From the NCBI GenBank assembly GCA_964019655.1, contig CAXHTR010000005.1, positions 992,001 to 1,056,000 on the forward strand: a stretch of DNA of 64,000 nucleotides, written 5' to 3'. Position numbers and translations under genes: made by a program. This DNA is from Perkinsela sp. pyNocScin1. Taxonomy: Eukaryota; Euglenozoa; Kinetoplastea; Prokinetoplastida; Perkinselidae. Shown here one piece after another: positions 9,089 through 18,482 of this stretch. Each line of letters opens with the position of its first letter. Position 1 is the first letter of the stretch. The notes beneath the pieces are model-generated. The model made no database searches, was not told the origin of the DNA, and saw only the letters and a list, made by a program, of their open reading frames with translations.

Positions 9089-10015
9089 ATGATCAGCATC
9101 ATACTCACGAATTTCACGCATGAAATGATCCCACTGAGCTTTATCGACCACTCGCTTGGTCGCCTTGACTACACGGTCCTATCAGACCAAGCCCTTATGG
9201 AGATGCTCTTCGATGGACTCAAACCAAAGCACAAAAGAAAATTCCAAGACGCCCGCAGGAATTACAAAGACATCAGTGAATGGGGAAGAAGGAAGGACTG
9301 GTGCAAAAATGGACGGGTGGTAAAAATTGCCTTGACCTGGTATCACTTCATTGGAGAGCAGTTCCCTTTTGAGTTCATACCTCCACTCGTGGAAGAGTTT
9401 GCGCTACATAGTTGTCATGTCCATGGAACCCTCGATGGATCTCTTTTGCCCTTGGTTATGAAAGGACTTGCAGTCGGATGGAATTCACTGCATGGAACAC
9501 TCAGCTTTCAGGCATTCCCTCGAAGACTCAATTACATGGATATTCACAGCAACGCATTTTTTGGCAGTTGTATGCTCTCCGACCTTCCTGATACCCTCAC
9601 CAATTTTAATGCAAATGATAACAAATTCAGCGGAGAAATATCACTTAATGCACTTCCGGCGTGTTTGAAAGAGCTTGACCTTTCTTCGAATAATCTTAGT
9701 GGCTCCATAACTCTTAAAGAAATACCAGAGTCTCTTGCAGACATTCGCCTCGGATTCAACGAGTTTTCCGGGGACTTTCAAGTCCTCGTGAATCCACTCA
9801 AGATCGAACTTATTGAGATAGAACGAAATCACTGGAGCGGCACGCTTGTATTCTTGCATGAAATTGACAAGATAACGTTCTTTTTTAGCGACGATTTATC
9901 GTGGAGCGTTCGCGATGAGGAAGGAAATCCTCACCCGTTGGAACAGGAGATTCTCGACAAGATCGATTTTTATGAGTCTGACTCCTATGAATCTGATTTC
10001 TATGAGTCTGATTGA
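9089..10015 (+). CDS. Class A LRR protein, tandem copy 2 with YESD tail
   Basis: ATG 9089, 308 aa. Leader MISIILTNFTHEMIPLSF, then IDHSLGRLDYTVLSDQALME and KDISEWGRRKDW. About eight LRRs follow, ending in EEGNPHPLEQEILDK. It differs from the neighbouring copy in ending with three YESD units (about 9976-10012), an acidic Tyr/Ser tail encoded by near-identical 15-bp repeats. Overall order and most repeats match 7913-8797. Confidence 0.88.
   Translation: MISIILTNFTHEMIPLSFIDHSLGRLDYTVLSDQALMEMLFDGLKPKHKRKFQDARRNYKDISEWGRRKDWCKNGRVVKIALTWYHFIGEQFPFEFIPPLVEEFALHSCHVHGTLDGSLLPLVMKGLAVGWNSLHGTLSFQAFPRRLNYMDIHSNAFFGSCMLSDLPDTLTNFNANDNKFSGEISLNALPACLKELDLSSNNLSGSITLKEIPESLADIRLGFNEFSGDFQVLVNPLKIELIEIERNHWSGTLVFLHEIDKITFFFSDDLSWSVRDEEGNPHPLEQEILDKIDFYESDSYESDFYESD
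9968..10012 (+). repeat. 15-bp coding repeat, three units (YESD)
   Basis: Three consecutive units of tatga(g/a)tctga(t/c) plus one codon encode FYESD-SYESD-FYESD at the end of the LRR gene 9089-10015. The tandem copy upstream lacks it, so the array arose after duplication or was lost from the other copy. Confidence 0.85.
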
Positions 10016-10282
10016 ACAATCAAGTCAATCTGCTGAGATTTGCCATTAAACGCCTTGAAAATATTTGTTATAATTTTATCAATACGTATGAAGAGTATAT
10101 CTAGAAGTTTATATGAGGAAATTTGGTTTTAAAAGATTATTATTCTATTTCGATACTATATACACAAAGAAAGCATTATTTCATCATGACTTAAAATTCT
10201 TTAGAAATATCTTGTAGAATATTTTCAGCCGTTTGATTCCAGCGAGCGTAAAACACTGAATTTCGCTTTCACGTAATTTAGC

Positions 10283-10945
10283 ATGCTTACTCCCCTGTCT
10301 CTGCTGAGTGATGTGCCCCACCCATTAGAGATCGAGATGCAGGGCAATCTGGTCGAGAGTTTCTTTGCAGACATGAAGCTCGATGTCAAGATCGCACTCA
10401 CTGGTCGAGGGAGGAAGCCCTTTCGAGACATATGCAACTGGGAGTACCGCCAGGACACTCGTGTGGCGTGCGAGAACGGACTTCTCATAAGTTTGGGCAT
10501 CTATGACATAGCAATCTGTCAACTTCGCTTCGCGTTTGCCCCACCGACACTTCGCTTCATGAATTTAAGGCGATGTGGGCAGACCAATGGCTTTCATGTG
10601 CGTCAGCTCCCGCGGTGCCTGCAGCGCATAGATTTTTCGGGAAACTTCATGATCGGGACGCTGGACTTGCGAAACCTTCCGAGGCGACTCGAGCGTTTTA
10701 TCGGCAGGCAGAACCTTTTGTCGGGGTCTCTCACGCTGTGCAACCTGCCACGGACGCTCGTTACGCTCGACTTGAGCGTCAACAAAGAGCTGGGGCCACA
10801 GACACTGTTTTTCGATAATCTGCCGGCGTCGCTCAAGGAAGTCTCTTTGCAGAGGACCAAAGTGCGGGATGTGATGCCCATCGACGATTCCATGCAAATT
10901 CCTGTTGGTGTCATCAAGATCGATGCAAGAAAAGGAGAAAAATAG
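10283..10945 (+). CDS. Class B LRR protein, FFADM subgroup
   Basis: ATG 10283, 220 aa. Leader MLTPLSLLSDVPHP is short, followed by VESFFADMKLDVKIAL, like the REFF helix of 2844 and 16596. Cap: DICNWEYRQDTRVACENGLLI. Then FAPPTLRFMNLRRCG and about four LRRs (LPRCLQRIDFSGNFMIGTL, LPRRLERFIGRQNLLSGSL). The last repeat has FFDNLPASLKEVSLQ followed by VMPID. The tail GVIKIDARKGEK is basic and short. Secretion is less certain here because the leader is weak. Confidence 0.84.
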   Translation: MLTPLSLLSDVPHPLEIEMQGNLVESFFADMKLDVKIALTGRGRKPFRDICNWEYRQDTRVACENGLLISLGIYDIAICQLRFAFAPPTLRFMNLRRCGQTNGFHVRQLPRCLQRIDFSGNFMIGTLDLRNLPRRLERFIGRQNLLSGSLTLCNLPRTLVTLDLSVNKELGPQTLFFDNLPASLKEVSLQRTKVRDVMPIDDSMQIPVGVIKIDARKGEK

Positions 10946-11250
10946 AAGTTAAAGATATTTTAAGTGTAATTCAGCATCAAAGCTTGAACTTAGAAACATT
11001 TCATCGTGTTGATGTTCGTTTAATGCAAAAAAAATGTTCATCCATTCATGCAGTGGCGGCACATCTCTTTGCCGACCAAATTACGACTCATTCTTTTCTC
11101 AAACGCTGATGTAAATTTTGATTGACGAACTGCACCAATCTGAGGAAGTAAAATAATTCTTAATCGAGGATAATTTGTAGAAAACATCAGCGCTACAGTT
11201 TTTCTACAGTGCAGAGATTTCTCCTTAATTTTGCTCATCTCGCATGATTA

Positions 11251-12555
11251 ATGACAGTAGCGCGCACAGTGAATAAATAGCCAAAAAGTGTAGTCACGAA
11301 GAGCCAATTATATCGGCAGCTGTTCAAGGAATCGCTTGTTGAATGCTTTGCGCTCGCTCGACTTAGCTGTTCAATCATTCTATCATTTTTATCGCATCTG
11401 CTGGTCTTTTATCTTTCGCTACAACACGCTGGGATCAAGTTTCTTCCATCTTCACAACAAGGTTCTGTCCTCGAGGGCACAGGCATTGGGATCATATTTT
11501 CCAGCTGCATCGGGCTCTCTGTCACCATTCGCATGGCCAGTGCGCTAGAAGCGTTCTTATTACATGTCTTTGGAGCAAAGTCGCTGCTTTCTGTCTATAT
11601 CCAGCGCGCATTTTTTATCCTATTGCTCTGCTGCTTCCCGCTCTCTGCGCTGTGGTTCTACACTGGGGAATTTCTGCGCTTTACCGGCCAGGACCCGTTG
11701 TTCGTCGTCCTCGCCGAGGCGTTCATTCGGGTCAATCTGATCAATTTTCTTCTGAATGTTTTCGAAGAAGTCATCCGTAGGCTTCTGACGTGCATCCACA
11801 ACCGAAACGATATCTCAATGATTTTCAAAGCACTTGTTATCATCATTCCAATCATGTTCAAGTCACTCATAAAAACTTTGGGCAGAATTGGAATGTCCGT
11901 CAGAATGTCTCCCTTCTACTTTGCTACGCTATTTGTCAGTATCTGTGAGGTCCTCTTCCGCTATCGGACCTTTGCTGGCATGAGCAATGCTCCTTTACGG
12001 TATATTTGCCTTCCGAGCTTGCTGATTTTCTTTTATCTGGACACGAAGACAAGCTTTATGCAAGCCCTTCCTGCGATGGTGCCGATTGGATTAAATATCG
12101 CCCTGTGCGTCCGCATTGGGAATGCATTCGATGCAAAAGACCGGCCAACTTTCTGGCAACCCGTCTCCTCGTCCATTGCAATGCTATTCTTCCTCGTTTT
12201 GTTAGATTTCTTGCTGATGTGGCTCATTCCGGTTGCTGTTCCGCACTTTGCTCCGAACAGTGCGGAGATAATCCAAAAATATGCCGAATATACACCAGCT
12301 GTGTGCTTCCACATCTTTGATGGGATAATGTGCATATACAATGGTGCCGTCCAATTCCTGGGGTATCCGCTGTATGGAATTTTCTTTATCGTAATTGTGT
12401 ATGTCTTCGCAGTCCCCTACGGGTTGTTCGCATCCTTCATGTGCAGCTTCGATATTAAAAGTCAATGCATCGGCCCAGCGATGGGGCTCTGTTTGGCTGA
12501 CATGCTCTACATATCGGTGCGACAGCAAAAGTCTTTCCATTTGGAAAAGACTTGA
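11251..12555 (+). pseudogene. MATE-family efflux transporter, start interrupted by TAG
   Basis: From 11281 to 12555 the frame is open and encodes a MATE (multidrug and toxin extrusion) carrier. It has YRQLFKESL, a membrane segment near 11360-11420, GTGIGIIFSSCIG, SALEAFLLHVFGAKSL, then YIQRAFFILLLCCFPLSALW and further segments including LNIALCVRIGNAFDAKDRP. MATE proteins exchange organic cations or metabolites for H+ or Na+ across membranes. The first ATG inside the frame is 11533, which would delete the first helix. The upstream ATG 11251 is in frame but is followed by TAG 11278-11280. Family call is firm; whether it is functional is not. It is one of only two non-LRR genes in the window. 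Confidence 0.75.
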
Positions 12556-12697
12556 AACGCAAATTTATGAGTGACGAAAGAATTACCTTGTAAAAAACAG
12601 TTGGGTCTGCTGATCAAAGATGAGAAAGAACATGATATTGCGCAATGAATTCGCATTTTTATTTCATTCATTGAAAATTGAATCAAGCGTTTTATTC

Positions 12698-12950
12698 GAC
12701 AAAGTCGATTCCTCGCTTGGCCGCTTCGAATAAACCCTCATGAGCCAGTTGCAGCATATTAATTTATTGAATGAGGACCGTATTTAAGAAGGCAAGGAGA
12801 ATTTCGCGGATACGAATTGAGATAACCTTCCCGTTTGCTCCTGGTAGGACGCTGCGTGCAATGCCAAAGATGAGGTCGAGTGCATCAGTTGATATCACGG
12901 AATAAACCATATCAGTGATTGGCCGTGTTGATGGTCAGTGCGTACTGTAC
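12698..12950 (+). pseudogene. Relic of a class A LRR N-terminus, five in-frame stops
   Basis: One unshifted frame reads DKVDSSLGRFE, TAA, TLMSQ, NLLNEDRI, TAA, EGKENFADTN, TGA, DNLPVCSW, TAG, DAACNAKDEVECIS, TGA. This lines up with the cap of the next gene (SIGRFD..LLTQ..MELLIDG..EESKAIFKDSNGDYLP..DWDEVEC). The decay is by point nonsense changes rather than frameshifts. No repeats were recognised after it. Confidence 0.75.
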
Positions 12951-13124
12951 TTGTAACACTGTAAGTACATTGGACTTTTTTCTCTTTTGCTTTTCTCATC
13001 ACTTATGGGTGCTATCGGCCATTTAAAGTTTTATGAGCTTTTTTTCAACTTCGGAGTTGAACCAAGACCGTAACAATCACTTTCAATCCTTTCATTTTTC
13101 AAATTCAAATTCAAATCTACCCGA

Positions 13125-14036
13125 ATGCCCATTTCCTCCTTCATCACGCTTCATTTCATGCGCACAGCTGACCCATCTATTGGCCGCTTCGACAGAAGCC
13201 TCCTCACCCAGCAGCAGCGCATGGAGCTCCTCATCGACGGATTCACAGAAGAAAGCAAAGCAATTTTTAAAGACTCGAATGGTGACTACCTCCCAGCGAC
13301 TGACTGGGATGAAGTCGAGTGTGATCCCGCTGGCATCATCGCTCGCATCGGCTGGTACATGAGCACTGTCAGCGGAGGCTCTATCAATATGCAGTTTCTC
13401 CCAGAATCGGTCACGCACCTCGATGCCTCTGAGACAGGTCTCACGGGCACTATTGATTTGACTTTGCTTCCACAAAGTTTGCTCCTCCTCCGGATTACGC
13501 TGTGCAAGCTCACTGGATGTATCGACTTGACCGATTTGCCGCCAAATCTCGTGGAGCTCGCCTTGTACGCCAACGAGCTCTCAGGGACAGTTGACTTTTC
13601 CAGACTGCCGGAGAAAATTGAATCGCTATCGCTCGGTGATAATCATCTGGAGGGAACACTGCCCATGCGATGCCTTCCCGCAAGCCTGAAAATGCTTTCG
13701 CTCAAGTACAATCAATTTTCGGGGAGCATTGACCTGACGTGTTTACCAGCACAGATGCAGCTGTTGAGCCTCAATGCAAATAAGCTATCGGGGACGCTGG
13801 ACTTTTCTTCCCTTCCGGAAAAACTTCAATTTCTAGAACTGAGTGAGAATTGCTTTAGGGGTGAAATTATGCTATCGAATCTTCCGCCCAAGTTGAAGCA
13901 TATCAAACTTAGAGACAACCAATTTTCCGGGAGAGCGATTTACCCTGTCGATGCGTTTCACAACATAAAGGTCGAGAGGAACGCCATCACGGAGATTTAC
14001 CGAGCGAACGGGGAGCTCGTAAAGAAGTTTGAATGA
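13125..14036 (+). CDS. Class A LRR protein
   Basis: ATG 13125, 303 aa. Leader MPISSFITLHFMRTAD ends in the usual Ala-Asp, then PSIGRFDRSLLTQQQRMELLIDG, KDSNGDYLPATDWDEVECD. It has about eight near-perfect 23-residue repeats (LPPNLVELALYANELSGTVDFSR pattern). The final module is IYRANGELVKKFE, a variant of AVDExG. It is the last gene of the + block before a convergent strand switch, preceded by a decayed copy of its own N-terminus. Confidence 0.9.
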   Translation: MPISSFITLHFMRTADPSIGRFDRSLLTQQQRMELLIDGFTEESKAIFKDSNGDYLPATDWDEVECDPAGIIARIGWYMSTVSGGSINMQFLPESVTHLDASETGLTGTIDLTLLPQSLLLLRITLCKLTGCIDLTDLPPNLVELALYANELSGTVDFSRLPEKIESLSLGDNHLEGTLPMRCLPASLKMLSLKYNQFSGSIDLTCLPAQMQLLSLNANKLSGTLDFSSLPEKLQFLELSENCFRGEIMLSNLPPKLKHIKLRDNQFSGRAIYPVDAFHNIKVERNAITEIYRANGELVKKFE

Positions 14037-14099
14037 GCGTGTGCGAAGGGCGAGGAGGAGGTTTATGAAATTAATGACAAGATAAGCATAAGAATTGTA

Positions 14100-14837
14100 C
14101 TGTCCAAACCAAAGTTAACAAAAAAATTTTAAGGTAACTTTTCTATCATTTCCCTATGAGTTACCGACACCTTTTTCAGAAAGACCGGAAATTTTTGCCA
14201 GAGCGGGGACGTAAGTGCCTTTTTGAGCACTTTTTCATTGAACACGAATGAAATTTGCTACAATTTCGAGTGGGTGAGAAATCCAAAATATGTCGAAAAA
14301 TTTTGACTCTGCTCATTTTCTACGCAACATCGCTGAATTTTACCCTTATGCTAGAATCTATGCTTCACGCATATTTTGCACCCTTTTGCGTACCTGCTTG
14401 AAGATCGGTGAAGGCTGGCAAGATTTGAAGCGATAGTTTCATGGTCTCACCCCATGCAAGCCTCTGGCGCACCACTTTCGTGGCTTTCGTGTGTAGCAGG
14501 CCAAAGCCCTGAACGGTAAGTACAATTCAGGCCGTGCAGGAGGTGTATGACGGTCTATCTCCTTCTTGACTGTCACATACGATGTGACAGCCGATGTGTT
14601 TGCCTCTTCAGCGGTGTCTCGCAGACTCCAATTCTGATCGATCCGGCGTTTCTTGATGATGACTTGCTGGTCCACAATCAATTGCTTGGCCATTTTATCA
14701 AAGTTAACAAAAATGATCACTTTTTTGTCTGTTAACTTTTGCTTGGACTCATAAGAATCTCACAATAGAAAAACACTAAGCAGATTGTTAACTTTTCATT
14801 GGACAGAGTACTTTTTTGTTAACTTTGGATTGGACAG
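14100..14837 (-). mobile_element. Tc1/mariner-like DNA element, internally deleted
   Basis: The ends are inverted repeats: left CTGTCCAAACCAAAGTTAAC, right (reverse complement) CTGTCCAATCCAAAGTTAAC, matching 26 of 27 bases into an A run. Each end is flanked by TA (14098-14099 and 14838-14839), the target duplication of Tc1/mariner elements. The 738-bp length is too short for a full transposase. Extra end-like copies (gttaacttttcattggacag near 14785, gttaacttttgcttggact near 14732) lie inside the right end. It sits in the convergent strand switch, where it does not break a gene. Confidence 0.85.
14439..14693 (-). pseudogene. Possible transposase N-terminal fragment
   Basis: Within the mariner-like element an ATG at 14693 (- strand) opens MAKQLIVDQQVIIKKRRIDQ, then NWSLRDTAEEANTSAVTSYV. 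This has the shape of a helix-turn-helix N-terminus such as transposases use to bind their ends, but I cannot match it to a named family. The frame ends after about 84 aa with no DDE-type catalytic region before the far inverted repeat, so a deletion derivative is inferred. Confidence 0.45.
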
Positions 14838-15287
14838 TACAAATCATATTCGCCGAAGGGTAGGTGCGATCTTCCGCATTTCATCCTTTCTATTTCGCTC
14901 ATCATTTTAAAGTCAGAATGGTCAAAATATGACCTGAAAAATGAAGCCCGAAGAATCTCTATAGACGAACAAAATGAAACGCTCAAACGTCAGAATGGGC
15001 AGAGGAGCTTGAATATGGCTCTATTTCAAAGCAAACATACATCGCTACCACTACAATCGTAATGCACCAAGTTTTCGGATCTGTCTCCTATGGGATAAGA
15101 GAATCCAAGCTCTGCGTCAGTTGAAAGAGATCATCTGTCACCGAAAAACATAAATTTTAACAAATGCAAACACATGTATTGAATTCTCTATCTCGCTCGA
15201 TAAAGATTATAAAAGAATAATTCAATTTTGCCCATTCGTACGTCATAAGTTCTTTCATACTGCTTTTTTTAGCATTCAGGCATACCT
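14838..15287. other. Convergent strand-switch region
   Basis: Rightward genes end at 14036 and leftward genes end at 15288, so transcription from both blocks would converge here. Besides the mariner-like element, the remaining 450 bp is AT-rich with no supported ORF. No tRNA-like or other RNA gene was recognised. In kinetoplastids such regions are transcription termination zones; that role is inferred from layout only. Confidence 0.5.
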
Positions 15288-16220
15288 TTACCGATCTTCA
15301 CTCGTCGGAATCTCGCATGGACTGCCTTTCTCGTCGACGGCGCATGCAATTCGATTACCATCCAGCTCGACTGCTGTGAAAGCTGATCTGGCGATGACAG
15401 CTGTTCCCTCAAAATCGTTTTCTTGCAGATTGACGACATCAAGCGCGGCTGGGGGCTTTGTTACTCGCACATTTCCACCAAAATTATTGCTATCGAGAAA
15501 CAAACTCACCATTGCTCGAGGAAGTTTCTCGAGATACACACAGCCTGAGAGATCGTTTTCTCCAAGGTCAAGGGTTTCAAGCGTGGGTGGAAGGCAGGAC
15601 AGGTTGATGCTTCCGCTAAAACTGCATCCCTGCGCATCAAAATTTTCCATACGTCGCGGCAGGTTCTGAAGATTCAGGCTTCCCCTGAAATGGTTCGTGG
15701 CAATGATTAAATTCTTGAGTTCAGTCGGTAGTGACGTCATGTCAGCAGTCCCTGTAAACTCGCATTCTTGAATACTGAACATTCGAAGACGAGGTGGCAA
15801 TCGCCGAAAGTCCATTGTTCCATCGAATGCTTGAAATATTAATTTGAAATTTTCGAGCGAACGTGGCAGGGAGCTTGCATCTATGCGGCCTTTAAACATT
15901 GGAAAATCGCCATATGGGCTCGTGAACAGAAAAAACGTTTTCAAACATTGTGGGAGTAGATCCAGATGTATATCGTGGCAGGGCTGCTCAGCTACAGGGA
16001 AGGGATCTTTCCAAGAGATATTGACTACATGTCGCCTCCCGTTGCATCGGACACCAGTCCATTTGCACACATCCTTGAAATCACCGTTAGCGTTCTTAAA
16101 GTTTGCATGAAACTCATCAGGGAATCGGTCGACGAATGTCTCCATAATGGTCTGATCTGACAGATTTTTGAGTTCTCCCATGGACCGCTCTGGGACGATA
16201 AAGAGAGATGGTGCGTTCAT
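15288..16220 (-). CDS. Class A LRR protein, MNAPSL subgroup
   Basis: ATG at 16220, 310 aa. MNAPSLFIVPERSMGELKNL leads to SDQTIMETFVDRFPDEF and DVCKWTGVRCNGRRHVVNISW, nearly the cap of 3601-4545 on the other strand. About nine repeats follow (LPPTLETLDLGENDLSGCV type) and then ACAVDEKGSPCEIP. The paired Cys in the C-terminal module (ACAVDE..SPCEI) is special to this subgroup and suggests an extra disulphide there. Confidence 0.9.
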   Translation of the reverse strand: MNAPSLFIVPERSMGELKNLSDQTIMETFVDRFPDEFHANFKNANGDFKDVCKWTGVRCNGRRHVVNISWKDPFPVAEQPCHDIHLDLLPQCLKTFFLFTSPYGDFPMFKGRIDASSLPRSLENFKLIFQAFDGTMDFRRLPPRLRMFSIQECEFTGTADMTSLPTELKNLIIATNHFRGSLNLQNLPRRMENFDAQGCSFSGSINLSCLPPTLETLDLGENDLSGCVYLEKLPRAMVSLFLDSNNFGGNVRVTKPPAALDVVNLQENDFEGTAVIARSAFTAVELDGNRIACAVDEKGSPCEIPTSEDR

Positions 16221-16595
16221 TGAAAGTATCAGAGAGAGAAGATGCAGTGATTAAATAAGCTCTATCACTGTGCGTGAAGTGCAGCGACCTATATTCTGCG
16301 TAATAGATATGAGAATCATTATGAAAAGCGCAATGTTGCTGCGCCGGCTTCAACCACAACAAGCCTCTGGGGCTTCCTCGCATATAGAAATTTTTCGCAT
16401 GATTTACAACGAAAGACACTATTTCAGTAGTAGCGATACAGCACAATCAAGTACTTACTGTACGTATCGACCAAATTACGATAATTCGAAGCCAAGCTGA
16501 ATGAAAGGAATGATAACATCAAAATCCCATCAAACTCTGCATGATCTTCCATCTTATAACTCAATAGAGCCGCAATCGCATGTACTATGCCCCTT

Positions 16596-17276
16596 TTACA
16601 CCACCCGAAATGACGCAGAGCCTTGGAATATCCACTTTTTAGCACGCTGGGTCTCTGCTGATAGAGGTACGATCTCCCGAATTTCGCTCCCGTCGATCAA
16701 AATCATTCGCAGGGAGTCAGGCAGCTTGTCGTAGTATAGCCGCTTGGCCTTGATCTGGTTGGCCCGGATGTCTATTTTCTCGAGGTTCGGCGGCAAGTGT
16801 AGAAGCGCAATATTCCCAATAAAATGATTGCCAGCCACATGAAACTCGCGCATGCGCTCGGGCAGCGTCGTCAGGTCGAGGGTCCCGTAGAGCATATTCC
16901 AGGAAAAGAGCGCGCATGCCATGCGCGACGGCAACCGGCGTGTGTCGAGCGTCGAATCGAGGTTGCACTCGCTGATGAAGGCGCGGGTCACAGTCGGTGG
17001 AAGAAATCCAATCTGAAAATTGCCAGAGATGCGCAATATTTTGATGTGCAGCAATTTTTCATTCATACACAGAAAGGCTGTGGTCTCCAAGTGCTGGCCC
17101 CAGCCGCATACATCCGCAGAAGAGAGCCCCGGAAAGAATGCTTCGACGACTTTGAGTTTGATATTGGCGAAGAATTCGCGCATGAGGAGTGCCTGCATTA
17201 GTGACTCGTTATTCAGGGGGTACTCGATGCTTGGAGTGACATCACTGCAAGCGAGACGCAGAATATAATGGATCAT
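16596..17276 (-). CDS. Class B LRR protein, FFANI subgroup
   Basis: ATG 17276 gives 226 aa with leader MIHYILRLACSD. Then MREFFANIKLKVVEAF, DVCGWGQHLETTAFLCMNE, FLPPTVTRAFISECN, and about four LRRs (LPSRMACALFSWNMLYGTLD, LPERMREFHVAGNHFIGNI). The last repeat uses YYDKLPDSLRMILID followed by IVPLSAE. Same architecture as 2844, 10283 and 37435. No anchor is seen. Confidence 0.86.
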   Translation of the reverse strand: MIHYILRLACSDVTPSIEYPLNNESLMQALLMREFFANIKLKVVEAFFPGLSSADVCGWGQHLETTAFLCMNEKLLHIKILRISGNFQIGFLPPTVTRAFISECNLDSTLDTRRLPSRMACALFSWNMLYGTLDLTTLPERMREFHVAGNHFIGNIALLHLPPNLEKIDIRANQIKAKRLYYDKLPDSLRMILIDGSEIREIVPLSAETQRAKKWIFQGSASFRVV

Positions 17277-17578
17277 TGAATGGTAGAAACATGGTAAGCA
17301 TTTAACTGGAAAAGGCACTTATTCTGAGTAAGAGAGAACTTAATTGGCTTCTGAATACCTCAAAGCACCTCATGTACAATTCTGGGCTGAGTTTAAAGTC
17401 CAGTAGACTAGCCATTATCATTTCTTTCCTTTGCTCGTATGAGAGGCAGTCGAGTCCGATGACAGCTACTTCAGATATATTTCATTACATTTGTACCCTA
17501 TTTACATCTAAATAGATCTGATTACGCATAAAAACGAACAAACATTACACTGCGTTACTTTTGTCGATACCATTCCTA

Positions 17579-18376
17579 TCAAATTTCCAAGACATTTCTT
17601 AACTTCAGCCTTTTGCTTGTGTTCTGAAAGATATCGTCACGCTCTTCAGACATCCGCAGCTCCCAGTGCGAATGTCCTCGATTGATCTCTGCCAGACGCT
17701 GCCGGAGCGGTGCATCGCTCTTCGCCCGAATGGCTATTTTCTTCACTTCTGACTGAAAATGCAGCCTGCAGAGTGCCTTCTGCGGCGAATCAAGATCACC
17801 GAGCACAACTTTCTGCAGCTGCGGGCTTTGGATCATGAGCAGTCGAAAGTTTTTTGGTAATTCTTTTATACAGACAGTTTTTCCCACCCACATACGCCCA
17901 AAGAAAAGCTCTTCAATGGATTTTGGTAGATCTCGCAGATCAAAAAGATCATCGCACTTACCGACGATGTTGATAGAACACCCGTAAAAGTACGCATATT
18001 TGGTCTTTCGAGGAAGCGCTCGGCACGTTATCGGTCGCTCGAGGTTTATTTTTGTCAGATCCAAAAACTCCACTGTGTGCGGTATCCACGCAGTTTCGAC
18101 TTTCCAGTTATACTTATCTGTCCCAACGGCCATCACAGAGCTCACTTCGACGCCTTTTGTTGAAGTTTCAACGCACTTGACGCCCCTCCAAGCGCAGATA
18201 TCGTCGATGCTCGTGGTGCTTGCGGCAGCGACGTAGTCTGTGAACGCTTTCCGGTATCCTGGGTACTGGGCCATCGCATTGTGCATCGAGCGGAAGTCAT
18301 ATTCAGATAAACCGAAACGTCGATTTTCTGAAGGTTGCGTGTCACAAGCGCTCACCAGTGGAAAGAAGAAACACAT
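17579..18376 (-). CDS. Class B LRR protein, divergent
   Basis: ATG 18376, 265 aa. Leader MCFFFPLVSACD. The cap has DDICAWRGVKCVE, then ETAWIPHTVEFLDLTKINL and LPRKTKYAYFYGCS. Repeats are few and degenerate: DLRDLPKSIEELFFGRMWVG, KELPKNFRLLMIQSPQLQKV. The tail is long and charged (RAKSDAPLRQRLAEINRGH) with possible coiled-coil character. It has no close relative in this window. Confidence 0.82.
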   Translation of the reverse strand: MCFFFPLVSACDTQPSENRRFGLSEYDFRSMHNAMAQYPGYRKAFTDYVAAASTTSIDDICAWRGVKCVETSTKGVEVSSVMAVGTDKYNWKVETAWIPHTVEFLDLTKINLERPITCRALPRKTKYAYFYGCSINIVGKCDDLFDLRDLPKSIEELFFGRMWVGKTVCIKELPKNFRLLMIQSPQLQKVVLGDLDSPQKALCRLHFQSEVKKIAIRAKSDAPLRQRLAEINRGHSHWELRMSEERDDIFQNTSKRLKLRNVLEI

Positions 18377-18482
18377 TCTTTAAATAAGGAGAAATTCGGA
18401 GTCGTTGAGTAATCAAATGAAGAGAATTCAAAATTGCATTGACTTTCTGAACGTTATGTTTCTGAAACGTTATTACCTTTTG

